A stretch of DNA of 64,000 bases, from positions 1-64,000 of the forward strand of contig VXQO01000015.1 in NCBI GenBank assembly GCA_009838975.1, read 5' to 3'. The stretch's first letter is position 1, and every line of letters begins with the position of its first letter. This document shows positions 44,727 to 53,106 of the stretch, one piece after another. The notes beneath the pieces were generated by a model. The model was not told the DNA's origin and ran no database searches. It saw only the letters and a program-made list of their open reading frames with translations. Source of the stretch: Gemmatimonadota bacterium. Lineage in GTDB: Bacteria; Gemmatimonadota; Gemmatimonadetes; Longimicrobiales; Gaopeijiaceae. Both the position numbers and the translations under genes were made by a program.

Positions 44727-45731
44727 ATGGCCATCAACAAAGAGATTGCCACCCGATTCCTACGGGCTTGGCGAATCGCCACCGCTGTTCGTCTCGCGAC
44801 GGCGGCTGTCCTTGTCGCGCCGAGTTGGTTCGCAGCCCCCTTGGCGGCGACCGCCCAGGGGCAAGACGGCTTCTATCTGCGGATCGATTTCGGGGACTCG
44901 GACGCGCTGACCTTTCAGGGGAGCTTCAAGGGTGTGGATCTACCGACGCGTTGCGACCGGCTATTGCGTTCCGGCCCCACGATGGTCCCGCCCGATCCAG
45001 CGTGCACCGGACTCGGATCCGCAGTGTTCGCGACGGTGCGGTTCGATCGCGGCGCGGAAACGATGACCAGCGCCACCGCTCTTGCGCTGGGGTACTCACT
45101 TGGCCGCATCCGGCTCGAGGCTGAACTGAACAACACGGCGCTGGGCGGAACCTCGGCGCCGCTGTTGGACGCGGGCCCGCACGCAGGGGAGAACGTGCGC
45201 GAGTGGAGTGCGGTCGAGCCGCCTTCAGCCAGGGTATCCGGGCTCACCCTCTCGGACGTGTTCCTGAACGTGCACCTCGACCTCGACAACCCGTCACGCT
45301 TCACGCCGTTTGTCGGTGTCGGAGGCGGCGTATCCACCGTGGTGCTCGCTTTCGAGGGATTGCGGGTCCGGCGAACGCTCGCCAACGGGTTCGAGCCTGC
45401 GGGCGGCGTGGATCCTGCAGCGGACATCGCCATTCCCGCGTGGCAGACGCGCGCGGCGGGCACGGCCGACTACATGTCACTCCTCCTGGCCGAATCGACG
45501 CTCGGCGCGAATCTGATCGGAGGGGTGGCGTGGGAAGCGAACGAGCGGTTCAGCGTCGCCCTTCGAGGGCGCTATGCACGCTACCGTGATGTCCGGAAGC
45601 CCGGGCACTGGGACTTGCTGCGAAGCCATGCACCGGTGCTGGAGGAAGGTGGGAGGCCCGCAACTTTCGATCTGGAGCTGAGTGACATCGCGTTCTATGC
45701 GGTGGCCGTCTCGCTGGTGTACGACTTCTAG
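44727..45731 (+). CDS. outer-membrane beta-barrel protein
   Basis: A 334-residue protein with a signal peptide (about 1-43; the run A-A-P-L-A-A-T-A-Q-G marks the cleavage site) and alternating hydrophobic strands (FYLRIDFGDSDALTF, LGYSLGRIRLEAELNNT, FTPFVGVGGGV, FSVALRGRYARYRD) ending in Phe (LVYDF), like OmpA/P44-type barrels of about eight to ten strands. Two Cys (CDRLL and PACTG) may form a loop disulphide. RBS GGGAGGAAC. Preceded by two TetR operators and tail-to-tail with the TetR gene, overlapping by 4 bases. First residues (MAINKEIATRFL) resemble those of the gene at 46454. Confidence 0.75.
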   Translation: MAINKEIATRFLRAWRIATAVRLATAAVLVAPSWFAAPLAATAQGQDGFYLRIDFGDSDALTFQGSFKGVDLPTRCDRLLRSGPTMVPPDPACTGLGSAVFATVRFDRGAETMTSATALALGYSLGRIRLEAELNNTALGGTSAPLLDAGPHAGENVREWSAVEPPSARVSGLTLSDVFLNVHLDLDNPSRFTPFVGVGGGVSTVVLAFEGLRVRRTLANGFEPAGGVDPAADIAIPAWQTRAAGTADYMSLLLAESTLGANLIGGVAWEANERFSVALRGRYARYRDVRKPGHWDLLRSHAPVLEEGGRPATFDLELSDIAFYAVAVSLVYDF

Positions 45732-46336
45732 CGACCGGCCCGCATCCCGTCGAGGAGCGTGGAGGTCGTCCGTCGGATCAGCCCATCGACATCCACGTCA
45801 GTGAGGATCTGTCCCTCGATCAGCAGCGACGCCAGACCGTGCACGGCACCCCACGCCACGTAGGCCTGCAGTTGGGGATCCTGCCGCTCGATCGCTCCGC
45901 TCCGCTGGTATGACTGGAAAACGTTCACGAGTTCGTCGAACAATCCGTTCGCGACCTGGCGGAGCTCGGGAAGGTCCTCGCGACTGATCGCTTCCTTTCC
46001 GTACATCAGGCGATAGTGCCCCGGGTTTTCGAGCGCGAACCGCACGTACACCTCACCGAACTGCCGGAGCCGATCGATCCCCGCGCCCGGGGCATCCGCG
46101 CCCACTGCGTCCAGGCGGTCTCGAAGGTGGTCGAAACCGGCGGTGGCGACCGCCACCAGGAGCGCGGACTTGTCTGCGAAGTGGCGATAGGCTGCGGACC
46201 GCGACACGCCCAGGCGCCTCCCGAGCGCTCGCATCGTCACGATCGAGGTCCCTCCCTCGTCGATCATCGCGGCGGCTTCGCTGAGAAGTGCCGCCCGCAG
46301 GCCTCCGTGGTGATACGAGCTGCCGTCGAGGGTCAT
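45728..46336 (-). CDS. TetR/AcrR-family repressor
   Basis: A 202-residue regulator. The HTH (about 8-55; TSIVTMRALGRRLGVSRSAA, then YRHFADKSALL) is a clear TetR helix-turn-helix, and the C-terminal domain resembles WHG-type ligand domains (RFALENPGHYRLMYG). It would repress as a dimer on the GTTGAC palindromes found 36 bases upstream of its start and before 44727. It is divergent from the gene at 46454. Ligand unknown. Confidence 0.9.
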   Translation of the reverse strand: MTLDGSSYHHGGLRAALLSEAAAMIDEGGTSIVTMRALGRRLGVSRSAAYRHFADKSALLVAVATAGFDHLRDRLDAVGADAPGAGIDRLRQFGEVYVRFALENPGHYRLMYGKEAISREDLPELRQVANGLFDELVNVFQSYQRSGAIERQDPQLQAYVAWGAVHGLASLLIEGQILTDVDVDGLIRRTTSTLLDGMRAGR

Positions 46337-46371
46337 GGCCGAAAGGTGATCGGTTCATGGGCGGTCAGCAA

Positions 46372-46388
46372 TGTTGACAATGTCAACA
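46372..46388. promoter_or_regulatory. third TetR-type operator TGTTGAC-AAT-GTCAACA
   Basis: A perfect 7-bp-arm palindrome in the gap between the divergent TetR gene and the gene at 46454. Same core as the two copies at 44649 and 44676, here with an extra pair. Likely autoregulation plus control of the downstream operon. Confidence 0.75.
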
Positions 46389-46453
46389 CTAGACGTTAAG
46401 GTATTTCCGACAACAGAATCGGAATCGACCAACTCAACGGGAGGAAGAGACAG

Positions 46454-47098
46454 ATGGCCGTCAACGACGAGATTTCCGGATTCCTGAAGGCGGGCCTGGA
46501 GCGAGGCCTGCCCCGAGAGCAACTCGAGGACGTGCTTCTCGAGGCGGGCTGGCCGAAGGACCAGGTTCGACGCGCCCTGGGTGGTTTCGCCGATGTCGCG
46601 TTTCCGATCCCCGTCCCTCGCCCGGCACCATACCTGTCCGCACGCGAGGCTTTCGTCTACCTCGTTCTTTTCGGCACACTGTATGGCAGCGCGATCAGCT
46701 TCGGGAGCCTCCTCTTCGCCTTCATCCATCAGGCGTTTCCCGACCCTTCCCTGGACCCTGCGGCCGCGATGGAGATGGCGCGCGAAGAGATCCGGTGGTC
46801 GGTCTCCTTCCTGGTCGCGATGTTTCCCGTCTTCTCCTTCGTCTTCTGGACGAATGATCGTGCCGTCCGGAAGGACCCGGGCCGACGGCTCTCGCGAGTG
46901 CGGCAATCGCTCACGTACCTGTCGCTCTTCGTGGGTGCGGCTACCCTCATCGGCGTGGTCACCAGCATCGTCTACAACCTTCTCGGCGGCGAACTGACGG
47001 TCCGCTTCACCCTGAAGGTCCTCACGGTCGCCACGATCACCGGCTCGTTGTTCGGATACTTCCTCCGTGACGTGCGCAGGGAGGAGGTGGCGGAATGA
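46454..47098 (+). CDS. DUF5671-type membrane protein
   Basis: A 214-residue protein with a short N-terminal helical domain (about 5-45; a LEDVLLEAGWPKDQV helix of the type that precedes DUF5671) and four membrane helices (about 62-82, 110-132, 145-165, 175-200). No reaction known. RBS GGGAGGAAG. ATGA overlap with the next gene. Its leader (GGGAGGA...CAGATGGCC) and start (MAVNDEIS) echo those of the gene at 44727, suggesting a duplicated promoter and start region. Confidence 0.75.
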   Translation: MAVNDEISGFLKAGLERGLPREQLEDVLLEAGWPKDQVRRALGGFADVAFPIPVPRPAPYLSAREAFVYLVLFGTLYGSAISFGSLLFAFIHQAFPDPSLDPAAAMEMAREEIRWSVSFLVAMFPVFSFVFWTNDRAVRKDPGRRLSRVRQSLTYLSLFVGAATLIGVVTSIVYNLLGGELTVRFTLKVLTVATITGSLFGYFLRDVRREEVAE

Positions 47099-47595
47099 AC
47101 CTCTCGCCCCGAACCATCATGTTGGGAGCCTCGGGAGCGGCAGTTGTCGCTGCGGTGGGGGTTGCACTGGTACTCCTGGGGAACCCCGCGCAGGAGCGCG
47201 AGCGCCGGATCGATGACCGGCGGGCGGGCGACCTCCACGGAATCGCGGCTGCCGCCAGTCTCTACTGGGCTCGCCATGGACGGCTGCCGGCATCTCTCGA
47301 CGATCTGGTGGCCGAGCCCGGCCTAAGCGTCAACACCCGCGACCCCACCACCTCGGAGATGTACGGATACCGGGCGCTCGACGATGGACGCTACGAGGTG
47401 TGCGCCACCTTCGCCGCGGAGTCCGCAGGACCGACGGGCAGCACTCCGATCCTTCAGAGGAGCTGCCAGGCCTGCCATGCCTCGGGGTCGCCCCTTGGGA
47501 CCGGGGTTGACGATCCGGCGGCTGCGCACCCTGGGCTTCGGGACCTGTGGGCGCACGGGTCCGGAAGGCAGTGCTTTGAGATGCGGGCGCGGTGA
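47095..47595 (+). CDS. membrane-anchored protein with pilin-like region
   Basis: A 166-residue protein with one N-terminal hydrophobic segment (about 8-28) then a soluble part resembling the globular face of type II pseudopilins (ASLYWARHGRLPASLDDLV, then DPTTSEMYGYRALDDGRYEV). Three Cys (V-C-A-T, CQAC) may bind metal or form disulphides. It follows the DUF5671 gene by ATGA overlap, a common pairing; function unknown. GTGA overlap with the next gene. Confidence 0.65.
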   Translation: MNLSPRTIMLGASGAAVVAAVGVALVLLGNPAQERERRIDDRRAGDLHGIAAAASLYWARHGRLPASLDDLVAEPGLSVNTRDPTTSEMYGYRALDDGRYEVCATFAAESAGPTGSTPILQRSCQACHASGSPLGTGVDDPAAAHPGLRDLWAHGSGRQCFEMRAR

Positions 47596-49271
47596 GGCCG
47601 ATGGGCCGACGAGATTGGCACCCGCTCCTTTCCGCTCTTGCCCTTGTCGCGCTCCAGGCATGCGGACGGACTATTCACGACGCTTCCGGCGAGTTGGTCA
47701 CCCCTGGCCAGCGTCCGCCCACCCAGCCACAGGTCGCCTTCGACCGATACGAGGTCGCAATGGACTCGACAGAGCGCCAGACAGTGCTCACCGGGTTCCT
47801 CCTCGGTGGCCCGGTTGCCGAACTCGCCGTCGTGAGCGTCGACGAGCACGACGGCCGCCGGCTTCGCATCCATGCCTTCGCCGACAGCGTCTGGCGGCCG
47901 AGCCTCGACATCGCGCTGCGTCCCGAGGTGCGCTTCGTGGACGTTGCGAACATCGGGGGCGAGGATCGGCTCGTCACCTACGAACCCGGCCGGCTGAGCT
48001 GGTTCGACCCGGAGCGCGGGACCGAGGAGCTGCTGGTGGCGGTGACGGCCGACTTCGAATCGCCACGGCGCCGCGAAGTGCCGCACGTCGACATCACGCG
48101 AGACGTGAACGGGGATGGCCGCGACGATCTGGTCGTGCCGAACTCCGCCGGATTCCAGGTGTTCGTCCAGACTCACCACGGCGCCTTTGCCGACCCCGTG
48201 GGCATCGGTGCCTCGACGGACATGACCCGGATCCGCGGGGCCGGCGGATACCGCTACGACCCCTGGTCCCAGAGCCGCGTCCATGCGATCGACTACGACG
48301 GCGACGGCCGACGCGACCTGGCGTTCCGGGACGACGACCACTTTGCGGTGCATCTACAGGAAGCGGACGGCCGGTTTCGCGCGGTGACCGAGACCTTCGC
48401 GACCGAGGTCGGTTTCGACTCCGACAAACTCTCCTCGCTTGCCACCGGAGACATGACGGGCAGGGTACTGCACTCGCTCTCCGACGTGAACGGCGACGGT
48501 GTTGAGGATATCGCGATCCTGGCCCTGGAGGGCACGAGCGCATCGAGCAAGAAGTCCAGCTACGAGGTTCATCTCGGAACGCGGACACCGGACGGGCGGA
48601 CGGAATTCGCACCGAGCGCCAACATCGTCTTTCGGTCTCCCGGCCGCATCCAGCTCGCGCTGGACCGGCACGACCTCGATCGCGACGGCCAGGCCGAACT
48701 GATGTTCACCACCATCGACGTCGCGTCCCTGAGCGGCGGCCTCTTCAAGAGGCTGAAGGGGGCCATGGGCGACGACACCTGGCTGCACCTCGAGTTCCAC
48801 CGTGCGGAGCGGGGCGTCTTCGGCAGTGCCGCCAATGCCGTCCGGCGGATCGCGCTCGACGGCGCCCCCAGCCACAGGGAGCGAGGGTGGGTGCCGCTGA
48901 ACATCGTGCTGCACGGCGGGCTCCACGAGAGCCGCAGGACGCAGGACGACTACCGGCGCGCGTTCAACCGGACGCTGCTCATCGGAGACGTGACAGGGGA
49001 TGGCCGCTCGGATCTGCTGATCGAGACCACGCCCAGGGCGCTGGACGTGTTCGCCGGAGTGCCCGGCCCGGAACTCTTCGCCCGGAATCCCCAGACCGTG
49101 GCGGTCGAGCTGCCCAACGACGCGGAGTACACCTGGTTGGCCGACCTCAATCGGGACGGCAGGCAGGACATCGTCATCCACCACCCGTTCACGTTGCGCG
49201 ACCCGCATGGCGGGCGGCTGAGTCCGCCAGGTGCCGAGCGGCACCGGGTGACGCTGCTCGTTTCCCGGTGA
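47592..49271 (+). CDS. FG-GAP/VCBS-repeat lipoprotein
   Basis: A 559-residue lipoprotein (lipobox ALQAC near residue 23) with at least six calcium-binding-type FG-GAP repeats: DVNGDGRDDLVV, DYDGDGRRDLAF, DVNGDGVEDIAI, DLDRDGQAELMF, DVTGDGRSDLLI and DLNRDGRQDIVI. These build an integrin-like beta-propeller. Probably surface adhesion or carbohydrate contact. The GTG at 47592 overlaps the previous stop (GTGA); ATG at 47601 is an alternative. Confidence 0.82.
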   Translation: MRPMGRRDWHPLLSALALVALQACGRTIHDASGELVTPGQRPPTQPQVAFDRYEVAMDSTERQTVLTGFLLGGPVAELAVVSVDEHDGRRLRIHAFADSVWRPSLDIALRPEVRFVDVANIGGEDRLVTYEPGRLSWFDPERGTEELLVAVTADFESPRRREVPHVDITRDVNGDGRDDLVVPNSAGFQVFVQTHHGAFADPVGIGASTDMTRIRGAGGYRYDPWSQSRVHAIDYDGDGRRDLAFRDDDHFAVHLQEADGRFRAVTETFATEVGFDSDKLSSLATGDMTGRVLHSLSDVNGDGVEDIAILALEGTSASSKKSSYEVHLGTRTPDGRTEFAPSANIVFRSPGRIQLALDRHDLDRDGQAELMFTTIDVASLSGGLFKRLKGAMGDDTWLHLEFHRAERGVFGSAANAVRRIALDGAPSHRERGWVPLNIVLHGGLHESRRTQDDYRRAFNRTLLIGDVTGDGRSDLLIETTPRALDVFAGVPGPELFARNPQTVAVELPNDAEYTWLADLNRDGRQDIVIHHPFTLRDPHGGRLSPPGAERHRVTLLVSR

Positions 49272-49282
49272 ATTGTGAAAAA

Positions 49283-49322
49283 TGTCATCTTAAGATGACA
49301 GAATGTCATGTGTAATTTACAC
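49283..49322. terminator. two adjacent palindromes (bidirectional terminator candidate)
   Basis: TGTCATCTTAAGATGACA (49283-49300, 18-bp perfect) and GTGTAA-T-TTACAC (49310-49322). Both fold into short hairpins, AT-rich unlike the surroundings, between the convergent ends of the FG-GAP gene and the isoprenylcysteine-methyltransferase-like gene. A regulatory operator is the alternative. Confidence 0.4.
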
Positions 49323-49336
49323 GTCTAGCTACACGA

Positions 49337-49816
49337 TCACACCCGCCCCCGAGACCGGCGAGGTAGCCAGCGCCCGACCTCCGACGAGTACGTCGCGTAC
49401 TCCTCGCCGAACTCCCGGACGAGGCGCGGTTCCTCATAGAGCCGGATGAAGAGGGAGAAAACCACGAACAGCAGGATCGCGTACCCCACGAGGACGGCGG
49501 CTCCGAAGAGGGTGGCCCACCCCATGACCATGGCCAGCACGGCCACGTACATCGGGTTGCGGGTGTAGCGGTAGAACCCCCGAGTGACGAGTCGCTTCGG
49601 CGCGTCCATGGGGGCCGGGGTTCCGCTCCCGAACACCGCGAAGTCCCGCGCCGAGCGCAGATAGATGACGAGGCCGAACGCGAAGAGTCCGCAGGCCAAT
49701 CCCAGTGACGCTCCGCCGGCGACAGCTCTGTCACCCACGATGAGAAACGGCAGGAGGCCCGCAACCGTGCCGGGCACCACCACCGTGAAGAGCGTGACCC
49801 TGAGGATGAGCATCAT
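49337..49816 (-). CDS. isoprenylcysteine carboxyl methyltransferase-like membrane protein
   Basis: A 159-residue membrane protein with four helices and the C-terminal signature of the ICMT/PEMT family: LVTRGFYRYTRNPMYVAV and EEPRLVREFGEEYATYSSEV. Members methylate isoprenylcysteine, phospholipids or related substrates; bacterial versions are mostly uncharacterised. Full family length. It starts 27 bases from the gamma-glutamyltransferase gene end. Confidence 0.85.
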   Translation of the reverse strand: MMLILRVTLFTVVVPGTVAGLLPFLIVGDRAVAGGASLGLACGLFAFGLVIYLRSARDFAVFGSGTPAPMDAPKRLVTRGFYRYTRNPMYVAVLAMVMGWATLFGAAVLVGYAILLFVVFSLFIRLYEEPRLVREFGEEYATYSSEVGRWLPRRSRGRV

Positions 49817-49842
49817 GCGTCAGCTTCGGCCTTGATCCCCCG

Positions 49843-51741
49843 TCAAAACCCCAGCGACGCCGTCTCCCGCCTTACGTCCCCCGCCGCGATCATCACGCCC
49901 GTTTCCGGATCGCGCCAGGTCACCGTCGGCGCGCACGCACGCCAGTTCCACATGCCCCAGGACTGCACGTCGTGCCCCATCGCGCGCAGCGCTTCCGCCG
50001 TCTCCGCCAGGATGCGGTCCTCGAGGCGGAGCACCGCGGGACTGGTGTTCACCTCGCTGCCCGTGGCCGGGAAGTTGTAGCTGCCGAAGCGGGGCTGGTC
50101 CAAGGCCTGCTCGGGCGACATCCCCCAGACGACCACGTTCAGGAAGACCTGCAGGAGCGACTGCAGCTGCTGGTCGCCGCCGGGGGTGGAAAGTCCCATG
50201 AACGGCTGCCCGTCCTTCATCACCAGAAGAGGCGAGTTGGTGTTGCGCGGGCGCTTGCCGGGCGCCATCACGTTGGCGAGTTCCGGGTCCAGGTTGAACT
50301 GGCCCATGCGGTTGCCCAATCCGAACCCCCATCCCGGGATCATGGGCGTGAAGGTGTGGCCATCGCTCTCGGTGAGCGAGAACAGGTTGCCCTCGCCGTC
50401 CATCACGTTGAGGGAAGAGGTGTCGATCGAACGGGCCGGCTCATCCGCGCCCCCGTCCCCGCTCGCTACCACAAAGCTCGCCGGCGCGCCGTCCGCCACC
50501 GCCGCCATCGCCGCCGGGTCTCCCCACGGCGGCATGTCCTGAAACGCGCGTTTCTGGTCGATGAGCCCGATGCGCTGGCGCGCGTACTCCTTCCCGTAGA
50601 GCCCGTCGGGCGCAGGCGCGAAGTCCGGATCGCCAACGTACTTGTGGGCGTCCGACATCGCCAGGTTGATGACCTGGGAGATGAGATGAATGTACGCCGG
50701 CGTGTTGTAGCCGAGCGCGCGCAAGTCGAAGTTCTCGAGCATGTTGAGCATCAGGACGATGCGCGGCCCTTGGCTCCATCCGTCGCCCGTGTACACGTCG
50801 TAGCCCTGGAAGCTCGTGCCCAGCGGTTCCTCCCAACGACTCTCGTACCCCGCCAGATCCTCGTAGCGAACGATCCCGCCCTGCTCGCGGAAGAAACGGT
50901 CCACGTCGCGCGCGGGCTCTCCCTTGTAGAAGGCGTCCCGCGCGGCGCGGATACCTTCGGACCGGCTGCCGCCGGCGGCAAGCGCCTGCTCCTCGGCATC
51001 CATCATGTAGCGGATGAGCCGTCCCAGGTCGGCGTTGATCATCAGATCGCCCAGACGCTGCTCGCCGACCCCGTGCTGGAACCAGAAGTCGCCGTTGTAG
51101 GGGAAGGCGAGGATTCCGTCCATCTGATCCTCGATCATCCACTTCTGCATCTTGTAGAGGTGATAGCCCTCCTCGGCGATGCGCAGGGTCGGCTGCGCGG
51201 CTTCGCCGAAGCTGAGGGTGCCGAAGCGGTCTAAAGTGGCGAGCCAGACATCGACATCCGCGGGAATCAGCGCGTTATTGACGGGTGACTTGCCGTGTTC
51301 GAGGAAATGGTCGAGGGTAGCGAGCGCGGGCGAGGTCCCGGCACCGACCCGCGTGATCACCTGGTCCTCCGCGGCGCTGTAGAGGATGAGGGGCGCGACC
51401 CCGGTCCACCCCGCATAGTCCATCTTGAGCGCCTTGAGCGCCATCCCCGCGGTGACGCCCGCGTCGAAGGCGTTGCCCCCGGCCCTGAGCACCTCGTAGC
51501 CGGCCTGCGTGGCCAGGTAGTGCCCGGAGGAGATGACCCCGTGCGTGCCCATGACCCGCGGGCGCATCGCCTCGACGTTGTCGGCGTCGTGGACGACACC
51601 GTAACTGTGGAACGGGGCGATGGTGGCGAAGACGCCTTCTTCCGGGGCGGGCGAGATCTCTTCCGGAGCGCCCGTCCCTGATCCGAGCCACGCGATGATT
51701 GCCAGGGCCGCGACGGCGGCTACCCATGTGAGTTGCTTCAT
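49843..51741 (-). CDS. ggt: gamma-glutamyltransferase
   Basis: A 632-residue N-terminal-nucleophile hydrolase that transfers gamma-glutamyl groups from glutathione-type donors to acceptors or water. It has a signal/anchor helix (1-25), the large-subunit part (about 60-435) and autoprocessing Thr441 (S-I-D-T-S-S-L-N-V) that starts the small subunit and is the nucleophile. The late STPGGDQQLQSL motif is the family's small-subunit signature. A Ser rather than His follows the Thr, a modest variation. Periplasmic site inferred. Alone on its transcript. Confidence 0.88.
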   Translation of the reverse strand: MKQLTWVAAVAALAIIAWLGSGTGAPEEISPAPEEGVFATIAPFHSYGVVHDADNVEAMRPRVMGTHGVISSGHYLATQAGYEVLRAGGNAFDAGVTAGMALKALKMDYAGWTGVAPLILYSAAEDQVITRVGAGTSPALATLDHFLEHGKSPVNNALIPADVDVWLATLDRFGTLSFGEAAQPTLRIAEEGYHLYKMQKWMIEDQMDGILAFPYNGDFWFQHGVGEQRLGDLMINADLGRLIRYMMDAEEQALAAGGSRSEGIRAARDAFYKGEPARDVDRFFREQGGIVRYEDLAGYESRWEEPLGTSFQGYDVYTGDGWSQGPRIVLMLNMLENFDLRALGYNTPAYIHLISQVINLAMSDAHKYVGDPDFAPAPDGLYGKEYARQRIGLIDQKRAFQDMPPWGDPAAMAAVADGAPASFVVASGDGGADEPARSIDTSSLNVMDGEGNLFSLTESDGHTFTPMIPGWGFGLGNRMGQFNLDPELANVMAPGKRPRNTNSPLLVMKDGQPFMGLSTPGGDQQLQSLLQVFLNVVVWGMSPEQALDQPRFGSYNFPATGSEVNTSPAVLRLEDRILAETAEALRAMGHDVQSWGMWNWRACAPTVTWRDPETGVMIAAGDVRRETASLGF

Positions 51742-51836
51742 CGCGTTGTCCTCCTGTTGTTGCCGGGGGTGGAGCTGTACGGCTGAAGCTACTGGCGGGG
51801 GTCGGCCCGGCAACCAGGCGCGGGAACGCTCGTCAC

Positions 51837-52607
51837 CTACCGCCTGACCCAGACGCCTTCCCATTGGGCCCACGAGCCACGCTTGGGAGACTGTCGCGCG
51901 GTTACCTGCTCCCTCGTCGGGACCAGAGGCGTGAACCATGGGTCAAGTGTCTCACTCAGCTCCGGGAGCGACAGAAAGCGGATCGCCAGCCCGCGCTTGG
52001 GCCCCTCGTCGTACCTGACGGTGAACCCGCCTCGATCGCCGCGCTCGACGACCCGATGGGAGTGGTAGACATCGGTGGAGGCGGAGTTGACGCGAACGAA
52101 GAGCAGTCCTCCGCGCTTCAGCAGCTTCGCTGCGCGCGCGAACATCGATCCGACCGCCGCTGCGGTTCCATGCTGGAAGACCTGGAGGGCGACGATATAC
52201 TCGAACGGCAACTCTGAATGGAAGTCGTGAAAGTCCGCCCGGACAAGATCCGGTGCCAGATGCGGGTGGCCCGCCCGGAGTTGTGCGATGGCTTCCTTCG
52301 AGACGTCAAGCCCGATCAGGGTCAGTCCCGCATCGACCAGAGGGACATAGTTCCGTCCGTTGCCGCAGCCGACATACAGGCCCCGTCCTCTCATGATCTC
52401 CGGTTGATCGCGAAGGATGTCGACGATGCGCCCGACGAACGGGATGGGTGGCTCATCGCGGTATCGGCCGCGGCGGTACTCGTCGTCCCAGCTGCGTGAT
52501 ACGGGGCCCGACTCAGGTGACTGCACCAGTTGACCTCGATCCGCGAAAAATCCCCGTGATCCGCGAAGGTAACATCGAGGGAGGGTCGCCATGGGCGGCC
52601 GGGCCAT
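51837..52607 (-). CDS. class I SAM-dependent methyltransferase
   Basis: A 256-residue enzyme with motif I LYVGCGNGRN (about 76-85), motif II-like LTLIGLDVSKEAI and post-motif VQVFQHG-like (YIVALQVFQHG). A YcgJ/UbiE-type fold with an unspecified small-molecule substrate. The N-terminal 35 residues are not family-like, so the start may be later; ATG 52592 (six codons in) is another choice. It ends 95 bases before the ggt start. Confidence 0.75.
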   Translation of the reverse strand: MARPPMATLPRCYLRGSRGFFADRGQLVQSPESGPVSRSWDDEYRRGRYRDEPPIPFVGRIVDILRDQPEIMRGRGLYVGCGNGRNYVPLVDAGLTLIGLDVSKEAIAQLRAGHPHLAPDLVRADFHDFHSELPFEYIVALQVFQHGTAAAVGSMFARAAKLLKRGGLLFVRVNSASTDVYHSHRVVERGDRGGFTVRYDEGPKRGLAIRFLSLPELSETLDPWFTPLVPTREQVTARQSPKRGSWAQWEGVWVRR

Positions 52608-52722
52608 CCGGGGTTGAAAACGCGCGGGCGGTCACGAAGTGTTGATTTTTCAGCATTTCTGTGTTAAGGTGCCTCCCATGGTTGAGATTGTCGGCCTGTC
52701 CCGAGAGAAGGAGGCAGTCAAA

Positions 52723-53106
52723 GTGAACGCGCTACCGGCGTTGAGCAGACGCGAACGCGAGGTCATGGATATCGTACACGAACTGGGGAACGCCACGGCC
52801 GCCCAGATCCAGGAGAACATGGCCGACCCGCCGACGTATTCCGCCGTACGTTCGACGTTGCGGATCCTGATGGAGAAGGGACACCTGGTGAGCGAGCGGG
52901 ACGGCGCCCGCTACGTCTATTCGCCCACGATGCCGGCACAGCGCGCGCGCCGTTCGGCGATGCGCCACGTTCTCAGGACCTTCTTCCGCGGCTCCGTGGA
53001 GGGAGCCGTGGCTACGCTGCTCGAACTGCGCGGGGACGAGCTCACTCCAGAGGAGCACGCCCGGATCACGGAGATGATCGAGCAGGCCGCGAAGGAGGGC
53101 CGGTGA
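52723..53106 (+). CDS. BlaI/MecI-family repressor
   Basis: A 127-residue winged-helix repressor (LSRREREVMDIVHELGNATA, PTYSAVRSTLRILMEKGHL, G-A-R-Y-V-Y-S-P). BlaI proteins bind as dimers and are destroyed by activated BlaR1-type proteases. The GTG at 52723 is preceded by a perfect AGAAGGAGG; ATG at 52678 and 52639 give longer, non-family N-termini. GTGA overlap with the M56 gene. A -35/-10-like pair (TTGATT near 52642 and TAAGGT near 52664) lies just upstream. Confidence 0.88.
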   Translation: MNALPALSRREREVMDIVHELGNATAAQIQENMADPPTYSAVRSTLRILMEKGHLVSERDGARYVYSPTMPAQRARRSAMRHVLRTFFRGSVEGAVATLLELRGDELTPEEHARITEMIEQAAKEGR

